From Candidatus Dadabacteria bacterium (GTDB lineage Bacteria > Desulfobacterota_D > UBA1144 > Nemesobacterales > JAJCZQ01), in contig JAUXJP010000037.1 in assembly GCA_030624695.1 (NCBI GenBank), forward strand, positions 1 to 8,096: DNA of 8,096 nucleotides, in the 5' to 3' direction. The notes below the pieces were generated by a model. It saw only the letters and a program-made list of their open reading frames with translations. It ran no database searches and was not told where the DNA came from. This document shows positions 1-6,692 of this stretch, one piece after another. How positions within the stretch are numbered: position 1 is the stretch's first letter; each line of letters begins with the position of its first letter. The translations under genes were made by a program, and so were the position numbers.

Positions 1-939
1 CAGGCACTTGTGGCAAACCTCATCTCCCAGACCGCCGCAGTTGTAAACCTTGAAACATTTGAATGTGAAATCCTTTACACAAGGCAGGAGGGTGTTGCTT
101 TTGACCCGTGCAATCAAGCGATAAATCTCGGAACCGGGAGATTTGAAGAACCGTTTGGGGTACTGGTAGTCGGGAATACGGGGTACATAACAAATCAAAA
201 TCTTGATGCAAATTTTATACCGAACGGTAACGGGTTCATAACTGTTATAGACCTTGAAAATGATACCTCTTTTACGATCCAGGCCGGTGGAGCAGGCTCT
301 GTTGATATGCTTCAGGCTGGTGATGAAATCTTCATTGTAAATGCGGGCAATGTTGACTTTGCACCTGTTACATTCGATCCTGAGTGTGACCCTCTCTTTA
401 CTCCCTCAGTCGATGTTTTGAATATTAACTCAAACACCATCGTCGAAAATATTCCTATACCCTTAAGTCAAATCAATCCCACCGCATGTTTTCCTGACAG
501 TATAGCCGCGACTCCTGACAACCAGTTCGCTTATCTCGGTCTCGGGCTCGCAGGTGGACTCCTGAAAATAGACCTTGTTAATAAACAGCTGATTAATGGT
601 ACAGACGATCCGATTGTTGTTACGGACCTCAATGATTTACAGAGGATCGACAGCCTTGCGATAGATGAAAATGGTATAGGCTTTATTCCCCTATTTAACA
701 CCGATCAGATCGCTGTTATTAACACTGCAAATGACGAAATTAACCCGTTTCCTGCAATTGCCCCTTTTCCGGCAGGTATCAGAGCGTTTGACCCTGATAA
801 TGATTTCTTTGACGGCGTGCAGTTCCTTGCACTTAGGCCTGGAACTCAGGGAATTGACTTCACGGGGCCTAACCTCTATTTCATAACCACTATAAGTGGA
901 CAGCTGGGAAGCGTAAATGCTAATATAATTCTTCCTTAA
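1..939 (+). CDS. Secreted beta-propeller-like (YncE/WD40-type) protein, 3' part only
   Basis: The frame is open from the first base, so the GTG at 10 is probably internal and the true start lies left of the window. About 312 residues are visible, ending at TAA 937-939. They show short repeating beta-strand units such as GFITVIDLEN, LLKIDLVNKQ and QIAVINTAND, each followed by a polar turn. Similar phrases (SIAATPDNQFAYLG, SLAIDENGIGFIPL) recur as in YncE-like propellers, where each blade begins with a 'position, then value' strand pair. Cysteines occur in FECE, DPCN, DPECDP and TACFPD, which suggests disulfides and an extracytoplasmic location; the signal peptide would be in the missing part. 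There are no catalytic residues that I recognise. The likely role is binding or surface structure; the ligand is unknown. A hairpin terminator follows about 18 bp after the stop. The fold class is an inference from repeat texture, not from a search. Confidence 0.6.
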   Translation, partial: QALVANLISQTAAVVNLETFECEILYTRQEGVAFDPCNQAINLGTGRFEEPFGVLVVGNTGYITNQNLDANFIPNGNGFITVIDLENDTSFTIQAGGAGSVDMLQAGDEIFIVNAGNVDFAPVTFDPECDPLFTPSVDVLNINSNTIVENIPIPLSQINPTACFPDSIAATPDNQFAYLGLGLAGGLLKIDLVNKQLINGTDDPIVVTDLNDLQRIDSLAIDENGIGFIPLFNTDQIAVINTANDEINPFPAIAPFPAGIRAFDPDNDFFDGVQFLALRPGTQGIDFTGPNLYFITTISGQLGSVNANIILP

Positions 940-956
940 TTTTTTTTGAACAATAA

Positions 957-989
957 CGGGAGCGAATCTTGGTTTGCTCCCGGTTTCTT
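957..989 (+). terminator. Rho-independent-type terminator after the beta-propeller gene
   Basis: CGGGAGC (957-963) pairs perfectly with GCTCCCG (976-982). The stem can extend inward through a G-T wobble and two A-T pairs (964-966 with 973-975), leaving a six-base loop. The T-rich tail GTTTCTT is modest, so termination may be incomplete. It also covers an in-frame TTG at 969 that could be mistaken for the start of the next gene. Confidence 0.6.
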
Positions 990-1022
990 GATCAGCCCAG
1001 TTTAATTAGTAATTATATAATC

Positions 1023-1967
1023 ATGCGAATTTGTTCATTCCTTCCAAGCACAACAGAAATAATTTGTAAACTCGGTTTAGAAGATAATCTTATAGGTATC
1101 ACTCATGAATGTGATTACCCGGAGGCAGTAAATAGTAAGGAAAGGGTCATTATGAGTAGTATCGACCACAAGAGCCTTTCAAGTAAGGAGATTGATGACC
1201 TCGTAACCGAGAATTCAAAAAACGGGAAAAGCACATACCTTGTAGATAAAGATAAATTAAAGGCTGCAAACCCTGATATTATTTTTACCCAGGGCCTCTG
1301 TGAAGTATGTGCAGTATCCGGGAACCAGGTACTTGAAGCTGTTGAAGTGCTGGAGAACAGGCCCGAAATTATTTCACTCGAGCCCGGAACTGTTGATGAA
1401 GTTTTAGAATCAATAGTCACTATAGGCAATGCAACCGGTAAATCAGAGCAGGCAGGGGAACTTGTTGCAAGTCTTAAAAAAAGAATCGACATTATAAGGA
1501 ATATATCTTTGAGGGAAAGGGATAAGCCCAGGGTTTTTTGCCTTGAGTGGCTTGAACCCCCTTTTGTCGCAGGTCACTGGGTCCCCGATATGGTTGAAAT
1601 TGCCGGCGGTGACAACGGACTGAGAAGTAAAGGTGAGCAATCTGTTAAAGTGAAATGGGACGATATTCTGGATTTTGCTCCCCACTATATATTTGTTATG
1701 CCATGTGGATTTAATATTGACAAAACCATTAATGAAATCGATTCAGTTACTTCAAACTCAATATGGCACCAGACTCCCGCCTCTCAGAAAGGCAATGTTT
1801 ATCTGGTAGATGCAAATTCTTACTTTAGCAGGCCAGGGCCGAGAATAGTTGATGGGATTGAAATAATAGCCAGGACAATACATCCGGACCTTTTTAAAAT
1901 GGAACCTCCCCCGGGTTCTATTTTAAATCTAAGAAATTATATGCAGATACAGGCTGTCTTGGGTTAA
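1023..1967 (+). CDS. Cobalamin-binding protein, BtuF-like (TroA/periplasmic-binding fold), apparently cytoplasmic
   Basis: This 314-residue protein resembles the class III solute-binding proteins of vitamin B12 and Fe-siderophore ABC transporters (COG0614). It opens with MRICSFLPSTTEIICKLGL, the usual first strand and helix of this family. The middle carries GLCEVCAV (91-98), the helical linker follows (about 122-160), then CLEWLEPPFVAGHWVPDMVEIAGG (173-196) and MPCGF (226-230), and SRPGPRIVDGIE (269-280) lies near the end. I chose ATG 1023 because the family motif begins there; a longer reading from TTG 969 would start inside the terminator hairpin. There is no signal peptide or lipobox, unlike true BtuF, and no permease or ATPase gene adjoins it. 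Many bacteria carry such leaderless BtuF relatives of unclear role. No Shine-Dalgarno is evident just upstream (TTATATAATC). Binding of a corrinoid is a family-based inference. Confidence 0.8.
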   Translation: MRICSFLPSTTEIICKLGLEDNLIGITHECDYPEAVNSKERVIMSSIDHKSLSSKEIDDLVTENSKNGKSTYLVDKDKLKAANPDIIFTQGLCEVCAVSGNQVLEAVEVLENRPEIISLEPGTVDEVLESIVTIGNATGKSEQAGELVASLKKRIDIIRNISLRERDKPRVFCLEWLEPPFVAGHWVPDMVEIAGGDNGLRSKGEQSVKVKWDDILDFAPHYIFVMPCGFNIDKTINEIDSVTSNSIWHQTPASQKGNVYLVDANSYFSRPGPRIVDGIEIIARTIHPDLFKMEPPPGSILNLRNYMQIQAVLG

Positions 1968-1985
1968 TAAAGCTAAGCAAATAAA

Positions 1986-2504
1986 TTAACCCGGTGACTT
2001 AAAAGGATCCGAGGAATCTCCACCGCCTGAACTAGGTGGTGCTTCTTCTGCTGGTGCAGGTTCAGATGAAGCCGCTGATGACGAAGCCGGTTTAAACGGA
2101 TCGTCTACAGTTTCTGTTACCGCTTCGGCAACTTCTTCCACTGCTTCACTTGCTGTCTCAGCTACTTCCTCTACTGCTTCGGCTGCTCCTGATTTAAAAG
2201 GATCTGCAACTGACTCAGCAGCGCTTTCTGCAGTTTCAACAACATCCTCTTTTACCTCGACAGTATCACTTACAGCTTCCGCCACTTCTTCAGTAACAGA
2301 GCTTGCTGCTGCTGAAGCTGACTTAAAGGGGTCTGCAGCCTCACCACCGGCGTCTGAATCATTAGAAGCAGCTGGAGGAGCACCCTGGGTTTTGTCGGAT
2401 TCTGCATCGCCACCTGCCTTATCACCCTTACCTTTTTGCATTAAAAGCATTGCAAGAACAACTAATACAAGAATCCCTAGTATAATTATAAAGCTTGCAG
2501 GCAT
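1986..2504 (-). CDS. Membrane-anchored Ala/Glu-rich protein with four DPFK motifs; function unknown
   Basis: I do not recognise this 172-residue protein. Residues 4-22 are one hydrophobic segment, followed by KGKGDK. By the positive-inside rule the long tail would face the cytoplasm, but with so short an N-terminus the opposite topology is possible. The tail is low in complexity (Ala, Glu, Ser, Val). The motif DPFK occurs four times (residues 58-61, 101-104, 135-138, 166-169); the last copy is followed only by SPG. Between copies lie helical stretches with 11-residue periodicity, for example AVEEVAETASE followed by AVEEVAEAVTE (110-131). The start is well supported: AGGAGG sits five bases before ATG. 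The N-terminus faintly recalls SecG (hydrophobic helix then GKG), but there is no second membrane helix. The stop is 18 bp from the convergent BtuF-like gene. The codon pattern and perfect ribosome site make it a real gene despite the biased composition. Confidence 0.75.
   Translation of the reverse strand: MPASFIIILGILVLVVLAMLLMQKGKGDKAGGDAESDKTQGAPPAASNDSDAGGEAADPFKSASAAASSVTEEVAEAVSDTVEVKEDVVETAESAAESVADPFKSGAAEAVEEVAETASEAVEEVAEAVTETVDDPFKPASSSAASSEPAPAEEAPPSSGGGDSSDPFKSPG
1998..2333 (-). repeat. Four DPFK-encoding repeat units within the Ala/Glu-rich gene
   Basis: The four coding copies lie at 2322-2333, 2193-2204, 2091-2102 and 1998-2009, with spacings of 43, 34 and 31 residues. Codons differ between copies (for example AAG and AAA for lysine), so the peptide motif rather than the DNA appears to be conserved. 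Confidence 0.7.
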
Positions 2505-2509
2505 GATAT

Positions 2510-2515
2510 CCTCCT
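2510..2515 (-). promoter_or_regulatory. Strong Shine-Dalgarno fixing the start of the DPFK-repeat gene
   Basis: On the minus strand the sequence reads AGGAGG, then five bases (ATATC), then ATG at 2504. This is the strongest ribosome site in the window. A weak -10-like TATGAT lies upstream on the same strand at 2538-2543, with no clear -35. Confidence 0.8.
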
Positions 2516-2580
2516 GAGTATTTTTATATTATTTTTTATCATAATCGTTATTTTTATAAATAAATATAAATCCTAATTAA

Positions 2581-2608
2581 TTGATAGTAATAAATTTTTT
2601 GATATCAT
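2581..2608 (+). promoter_or_regulatory. Candidate sigma-70-type promoter for the 146-aa gene
   Basis: TTGATA (2581-2586) and TATCAT (2603-2608) each match the consensus at five of six bases and are 16 bp apart. They sit about 100 bp before the gene start in the divergent spacer (2505-2707). The DNA is very AT-rich, so chance matches are common. Apart from this and the weak minus-strand -10, I see nothing else in the spacer. Confidence 0.35.
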
Positions 2609-2707
2609 GTCAAGAGGTTTTGCATAATTAAATAAAACAACTTAACCGTGAATTATTATTAAATACTAACATATGGGATCAGTTTTTTAAATACTCAAGG
2701 TATATTG

Positions 2708-3148
2708 ATGAAAATAATACAGAAAGAACCCAATAATTACCAGTTACCTGCCGAGCTTGAGATTGAACTGTCTATAATTGATTCAGGAATGATAATCACA
2801 AATATTAATGATGAAATTGTTATTATTCTTAAAGATTCCAAGAAGATGACTTCCTCTCTTTCAGAGCTCATCTCTGTAAATCTTAAATTCACCTATATCG
2901 ACAGGCCTGAGTTTCCGGCTGTTAACTCTGAACTTAGATTAAAGACATCTAAAGATCTCTCAGTAAAATATGACTATTTCTTTAACTTCGAATCAGAATT
3001 TGAGATGAATCTTCTAAATGAGATTTTGAATCAAAAGGTTATATCCCTTTTTTTATTTTCAGATATAGTAGTAAAACATTTTGGGATTGAACTTGAGGAA
3101 GAAGATAAGCTCCATCTTTCCGGTGTTCTAAAAGAAGTTAACAGTTGA
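2708..3148 (+). CDS. Hypothetical protein, 146 aa, upstream of fabH
   Basis: I do not recognise this protein. It is acidic, soluble-looking and has no signal peptide, membrane segment or cysteine. Its first half alternates hydrophobic and polar residues (LEIELSIIDSGMIITNINDEIVIIL), suggesting a small beta-rich domain. The second half (NFESEFEMNLLNEILNQKVISLFLF, then IELEEEDKLHL) looks helical and carries several acidic clusters. ATG 2708 is preferred over the TTG at 2705 because AAGG (2697-2700) then has seven bases of spacing rather than four. The stop codon lies inside the -35 box predicted for fabH, 59 bp before that gene's start, so the two are neighbours that may be co-transcribed by read-through. 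It could be a regulator or an accessory protein, but nothing in the sequence decides this. Confidence 0.65.
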   Translation: MKIIQKEPNNYQLPAELEIELSIIDSGMIITNINDEIVIILKDSKKMTSSLSELISVNLKFTYIDRPEFPAVNSELRLKTSKDLSVKYDYFFNFESEFEMNLLNEILNQKVISLFLFSDIVVKHFGIELEEEDKLHLSGVLKEVNS

Positions 3149-3172
3149 CAAAATTCATAAATTTTGAATAAT
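3145..3172 (+). promoter_or_regulatory. Predicted fabH promoter (perfect -35)
   Basis: TTGACA (3145-3150) is a perfect -35 match. AATAAT (3167-3172) matches the -10 consensus at five of six bases, with a 16-bp spacer. The -35 overlaps the stop codon of the preceding gene. This gives an untranslated leader of roughly 30 bases before the TTG start at 3208. Confidence 0.5.
3149..3166. repeat. Palindrome inside the fabH promoter spacer, possible operator
   Basis: CAAAATT (3149-3155) and AATTTTG (3160-3166) are perfect inverted repeats around CATA. The element overlaps the end of the -35 box and fills the spacer up to the -10, a typical position for a repressor site. An AT-rich hairpin this weak is unlikely to terminate transcription. 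No known operator consensus is recognised. Confidence 0.4.
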
Positions 3173-3207
3173 AATCATTTCACATTCAATTTTAAAGGCT
3201 ATCTATA

Positions 3208-4185
3208 TTGAAATACGCGAAAATACTAGGCACGGGTTCCTGTGCACCTGACAAAATTCTTTCAAACAAAGATTTTGAAAAGTTTTTAGAAACCACGGAC
3301 GAATGGATTACAAGCAGGACCGGAATCAAAGAGAGAAGAGTAGCCGAAGAAGGTATCAACACATCCGATATTGCTTATGAGGCATCCGTAAAGGCCCTTG
3401 AAAAAGCCAATATGCCGGCATCCGAACTTGACGGCATAATTTTGGGTACAATTTCCCCTGATTTCATTTTTCCTTCAACTGCATGTATTTTACAAAGCAA
3501 ACTTGGCTGCGGCAACATTATGGCATTTGACCTTTTAGCAGGCTGCTCCGGTTTTCAATACGCACTTCATGTAGGTAACGGAATGGTATGTTCCGGGCAG
3601 TCAAAGAATCTGCTTATAGTTGGTGCAGAAGTGATTTCAAGAATAATGGATTATGAAGACCGTTCCACCTGTATTCTATTCGGCGATGGTGCTGGTGCTG
3701 CTGTTATTTCACAATCAGACGAACCCGGAATTATTTCATCGTGCATGAACTCCGATGGCGCCAACTGGAAACTTTTATATATGCCTGGCGGCGGTTCCAG
3801 AATCCCGGCAACAGAAGAGAGTGTTAAAAACCGTGACCATTTCCTCAAAATGAACGGCAAGGATGTATATAAGTTAGCTGTAAAATCCCTTAAAACAGCT
3901 TCCGTGGAAGCTGTCGAAAGAGCAAACCTCAAACCCGAAGATATAGATCTTTTTATTCCCCATCAGGCTAATCTGAGAATAATAGAAGCAGTGAGAAAGA
4001 GACTGGATATGCCCGAGGAAAAGGTATATATCAATCTTGAAAAATACGGCAACACCTCTTCGGCTTCGGTTCCTATTGCGCTTGATGAGGCAATTAGAGC
4101 CGGAAGAGCCAAAAAAGGTGACATTATTTTAACAGCTGCTTTCGGTGCCGGATTCACATGGGGCGCCACTTTATTTAAACTTTAA
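3208..4185 (+). CDS. fabH: 3-oxoacyl-[acyl-carrier-protein] synthase III (KAS III)
   Basis: FabH starts type II fatty acid synthesis by condensing an acyl-CoA, usually acetyl-CoA, with malonyl-ACP. The 325-residue length is normal for the family. The N-terminus KYAKILGTGSCAPDKILSN and DEWITSRTGIKERR (31-44) are classic. The catalytic Cys113 lies in LLAGCSGF, His252 in IPHQAN, and Asn282 in YGNTSSAS; FGDGAGAAV (158-166) and AAFGAGFTWGA (310-320) are also present, so the enzyme should be active. The residue before the nucleophile is Gly rather than the common Ala, a small departure. The start is TTG 3208, set by the family N-terminus, with AAAGG (3194-3198) nine bases upstream; no ATG fits. It has its own predicted promoter with a palindrome in the spacer. 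No other fatty-acid synthesis gene (plsX, fabD, acpP) adjoins it, so this copy stands alone. Confidence 0.95.
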   Translation: MKYAKILGTGSCAPDKILSNKDFEKFLETTDEWITSRTGIKERRVAEEGINTSDIAYEASVKALEKANMPASELDGIILGTISPDFIFPSTACILQSKLGCGNIMAFDLLAGCSGFQYALHVGNGMVCSGQSKNLLIVGAEVISRIMDYEDRSTCILFGDGAGAAVISQSDEPGIISSCMNSDGANWKLLYMPGGGSRIPATEESVKNRDHFLKMNGKDVYKLAVKSLKTASVEAVERANLKPEDIDLFIPHQANLRIIEAVRKRLDMPEEKVYINLEKYGNTSSASVPIALDEAIRAGRAKKGDIILTAAFGAGFTWGATLFKL

Positions 4186-4256
4186 TTATTATTATAATTT
4201 CATCAAACTTCCTTTTTTTACAATTTTCCAGTTAAAATTTTAGGCTTTTTAATACC

Positions 4257-4271
4257 GGAGAAAATAACATA
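4257..4271 (+). promoter_or_regulatory. Shine-Dalgarno and AUA start codon of the AEC transporter
   Basis: GGAG (4257-4260) is followed by eight bases and then ATA (4269-4271). In the transporter's frame there is no ATG, GTG or TTG between the upstream stop at 4233-4235 and the GTG at 4320. That GTG has GGAG directly overlapping it, so it lacks usable spacing, and it would remove most of the first membrane helix. Confidence 0.55.
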
Positions 4272-5147
4272 TACACAGAGATCCTTAATATCGTACTACC
4301 TGTTTTTATTGTAATAGGAGTGGGATTTGCATTTAGTAAATATAAGAAGATTGATTTAAAATCGGTCAATGAACTGGTTATATACGTAACAACTCCCTGC
4401 CTGATTGTTTCATCTCTTTCCAGGTTTCCCATAGACCTTACAGTAGCTGGAAAAATTTTCCTGGTAATGGCTTCAATCCTGGTTGTTTCAATGGCTGTCG
4501 GGTTAATAGTTACCAGGCTTTTGAAACTTTCTTACGAAATCTATTTGCCACCTGTTCTATTTGGTAACACGGGTAATATGGGCCTTCCACTCTGCCTGTT
4601 TGCTTTTGGCCAGACAGGATTTAACCTTGGAATAATTTGCATGGTTGCGATGACCATACTTCATTACACAGTCGGTATTGTAATTCTAAGCTCGTATAAA
4701 AAGCCCCTTGAGGTTTTCAGGCTTCCCCTCATTTATTCAACTATTATTGGGCTTGCAATCAGCGCGTTTGAATATGAAATTCCTGTACCCATCGGAAGAT
4801 CGATAGAGCTTCTCGGAGATATTAGTATTCCAGCGATGATGTTTGCCCTTGGATATAAACTCTCGGAACTCAAACTCACAAGGGTATGGCTGTCTTTCCT
4901 TTTTGGCGGACTTAGAATATTCCTGGGATTTTTTCTTGGGATTTTCTTTGTAAGGCTTTTCAGACTTGAGGGTATATCCGCGATGGTAATGATCCTTCAA
5001 TCCTCTATGCCCCCTGCGGTATTTAACTTTGTACTTGCCGAAAAATATAAGAAAGATTCAGAGACCGTTGCATCAATTATTATGGCCGGGACAATTATAT
5101 CCCTTTTAACAATTCCACTCATACTTACATATTTACTCGATTTCTAA
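4269..5147 (+). CDS. AEC (auxin efflux carrier) family transporter, probable AUA start
   Basis: This is a 292-residue inner-membrane protein of the bile acid/auxin-carrier fold, with about ten membrane helices. Bacterial members export or exchange small organic anions; the substrate here cannot be told. Translating from ATA 4269 gives (M)YTEILNIVLPVFIVIGVGFAFSK, the standard AEC first helix. Further family marks are VIYVTTPCLIVSSL (about 37-50), the broken-helix motif GNTGNMGLPL (99-108), SIPAMMFALGYKL (186-198) and SSMPPAVFNFVLAEKY (245-260). The shorter reading from GTG 4320 (275 residues) begins inside the first helix and lacks a spaced ribosome site, so I extend it. The alternative is a base error turning ATG into ATA. 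The gene follows fabH by 83 bp with no terminator seen, and trkH lies 75 bp downstream on the same strand, so partial co-transcription is plausible. Family is near certain; the exact start is not. Confidence 0.85.
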   Translation: MYTEILNIVLPVFIVIGVGFAFSKYKKIDLKSVNELVIYVTTPCLIVSSLSRFPIDLTVAGKIFLVMASILVVSMAVGLIVTRLLKLSYEIYLPPVLFGNTGNMGLPLCLFAFGQTGFNLGIICMVAMTILHYTVGIVILSSYKKPLEVFRLPLIYSTIIGLAISAFEYEIPVPIGRSIELLGDISIPAMMFALGYKLSELKLTRVWLSFLFGGLRIFLGFFLGIFFVRLFRLEGISAMVMILQSSMPPAVFNFVLAEKYKKDSETVASIIMAGTIISLLTIPLILTYLLDF

Positions 5148-5222
5148 TATAAAATGTATAATTAAAGAAGTAAAATTAAATAAGAAATTTGCAGAGAAAA
5201 TCTTTTAAGAAAGAAAACATTA

Positions 5223-6677
5223 ATGAACTTCAGACTTATTTTTTATGTAGTTGGCAATTTTTTAAAGTATTTTGGATTCTTAATGCTTATACCAGCCGTA
5301 ATATCCTTAATTTACGGTGATAATGAGTTGTTTGCATTTATTCTCACTTCATTTGCAACTACAACTACCGGGTATATCCTCGAAATTATAACAAAAAAAG
5401 CAGCCGTTCTGAAAGAAATAAAGAGGCAGGAAGGATTTCTGATAGCTGCACTTTGTTGGGTTCTGGCTTGTCTTTTCGGTTCACTTCCCTATCTTCTGTT
5501 AAGTGTATTTTCTCATCCGGTTGATGCCATTTTTGAATCATTTTCCGGTTTTACAACTACTGGGGCCACCGTATTATCAGAGATTGAATCACTTCCACAC
5601 GGGATACTTTTTTACAGGAGCTTTACGCAGTGGCTTGGCGGGATGGGTATCATCATTCTTGCTATTGCTATCCTGCCCAGGCTGTCTGTGGGTGGCATGC
5701 AGCTTATGGGCCTTGAAGCACCCGGCCCTACTACGGAAAAATTAACTCCCAGGATTTCGGAAACTGCCAAAAAACTGTGGTCAGTATATGTATTAATGAC
5801 TGTTGCCTGTTTTGTACTTCTTTATATTTCCGGCATTTCAATATTCGATTCAATTACCACTTCTTTTTCAACACTTGCTACGGGCGGCTTTTCTGTTAAA
5901 AACGCAAGTATCGGCGGATTTAACAACGGCTGGGTTGAGATCATAGTTATGTTCTTTATGTTTCTTAGCGGGATGAACTACGTACTGCTTTACTATCTCT
6001 TTTCGGGTAAACAGCTTAATATATTTAAAAGTTCTGAGCTCAGATTCTACTGCTTCTTAATTGCTTTCTTTATAGCTTTTGTATTTTTTGATCTAATGGT
6101 AAACCACCCGATGAATTTAATGGATGCCATCAGGTACTCCTCTTTCCAGGTTATATCAATTATTACAACCAGCGGTTTTCATACTTCTGAATTTGATCTC
6201 TGGCCAAATTTTGCAATTTTTATGATTTTTACACTTATGTTTATCGGTGCATGTGCAGGTTCTACTTCAGGGTCTATAAAATCGCTTAGAATTCTAATTC
6301 TGATTAAGAAAGGTTACAGGGAGATTAACACGCTGATAAAACCAAGGGCAGTGCTGCCCATAAGGATCAATTCCCATGTTGTGGACAGGGATATCGTTTC
6401 AAGTGTTACGAGTTTCTTTCTGTTATTTATTTTTATTTTTGTAGTTTCGATTTTGATAATATCATTTGTAGAAGATATGTCTATTGTCGGTTCTATCTCA
6501 GCTTCCGCCGCTGCCATTACCAATGTAGGCCCTGGATTTGCCGAAGTGGGGGCATCGCAAAACTACGGTTTTCTCTCGGATTTTACGAAAATATATCTGT
6601 GTTTCTTAATGCTATTGGGAAGGCTGGAGCTTTATACAATACTTGTACTTTTTGCCCCGATATTCTGGAGAAAATAG
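5223..6677 (+). CDS. trkH: Trk-type potassium uptake system, channel subunit TrkH
   Basis: TrkH forms the K+-conducting pore of the Trk system in the inner membrane and is gated by the cytoplasmic nucleotide-binding subunit TrkA. The 484-residue length is typical. All four pore-loop filter motifs are visible: TTTGAT (111-116), ATGGFS (219-224), TTSGFH (315-320) and TNVGPG (433-438). FTQWLGGMGIIILAIAILPRL (134-154) and GLEAPGPTTEKLTPRI (163-178) are family signatures, and the C-terminus carries GRLELYTILVLF (466-477). In the third-domain motif GACAGSTSGSIK (342-353) a Ser replaces a Gly usual in relatives. ATG 5223 begins a normal N-terminus, but upstream there are only A-rich bases (AAGAAAG), so the ribosome site is weak. 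No trkA lies in the window; it must be elsewhere. The stop is 15 bp from the convergent rpmB stop, with no hairpin between them. Confidence 0.95.
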   Translation: MNFRLIFYVVGNFLKYFGFLMLIPAVISLIYGDNELFAFILTSFATTTTGYILEIITKKAAVLKEIKRQEGFLIAALCWVLACLFGSLPYLLLSVFSHPVDAIFESFSGFTTTGATVLSEIESLPHGILFYRSFTQWLGGMGIIILAIAILPRLSVGGMQLMGLEAPGPTTEKLTPRISETAKKLWSVYVLMTVACFVLLYISGISIFDSITTSFSTLATGGFSVKNASIGGFNNGWVEIIVMFFMFLSGMNYVLLYYLFSGKQLNIFKSSELRFYCFLIAFFIAFVFFDLMVNHPMNLMDAIRYSSFQVISIITTSGFHTSEFDLWPNFAIFMIFTLMFIGACAGSTSGSIKSLRILILIKKGYREINTLIKPRAVLPIRINSHVVDRDIVSSVTSFFLLFIFIFVVSILIISFVEDMSIVGSISASAAAITNVGPGFAEVGASQNYGFLSDFTKIYLCFLMLLGRLELYTILVLFAPIFWRK

Positions 6678-6692
6678 GTTTAAAACTTAATA

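Noticed and set aside
1016..1021. Perfect TATAAT just before ATG 1023 as a promoter -10
   Set aside because: It lies one base from the start codon, so transcription would begin inside the gene; AT-rich chance match is likelier.
969..1022. Eighteen-codon N-terminal extension of the BtuF-like protein from TTG 969
   Set aside because: It begins inside the terminator hairpin, has no ribosome site, and the family N-terminus starts at ATG 1023. The extension is not a signal peptide.
1998..2333. DNA-level tandem repeat or CRISPR-like array in the DPFK gene
   Set aside because: The copies are 12-bp coding units with differing codons and unequal spacing, inside an open reading frame; this is a protein motif repeat.
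1986..2504. SecG, suggested by a first hydrophobic helix followed by QKGKGDKAGG
   Set aside because: SecG has two membrane helices; here the rest is a hydrophilic Ala/Glu-rich tail with DPFK motifs.
3149..3172. Terminator after the 146-aa gene, from the CAAAATT/AATTTTG hairpin
   Set aside because: The stem is almost all A-T and is not followed by a T run; its position between a -35 and a -10 favours an operator or chance.
4320..5147. AEC transporter starting at GTG 4320
   Set aside because: This removes most of the first membrane helix, and the only GGAG overlaps the start codon. The ATA 4269 start explains both the protein and the ribosome site better.
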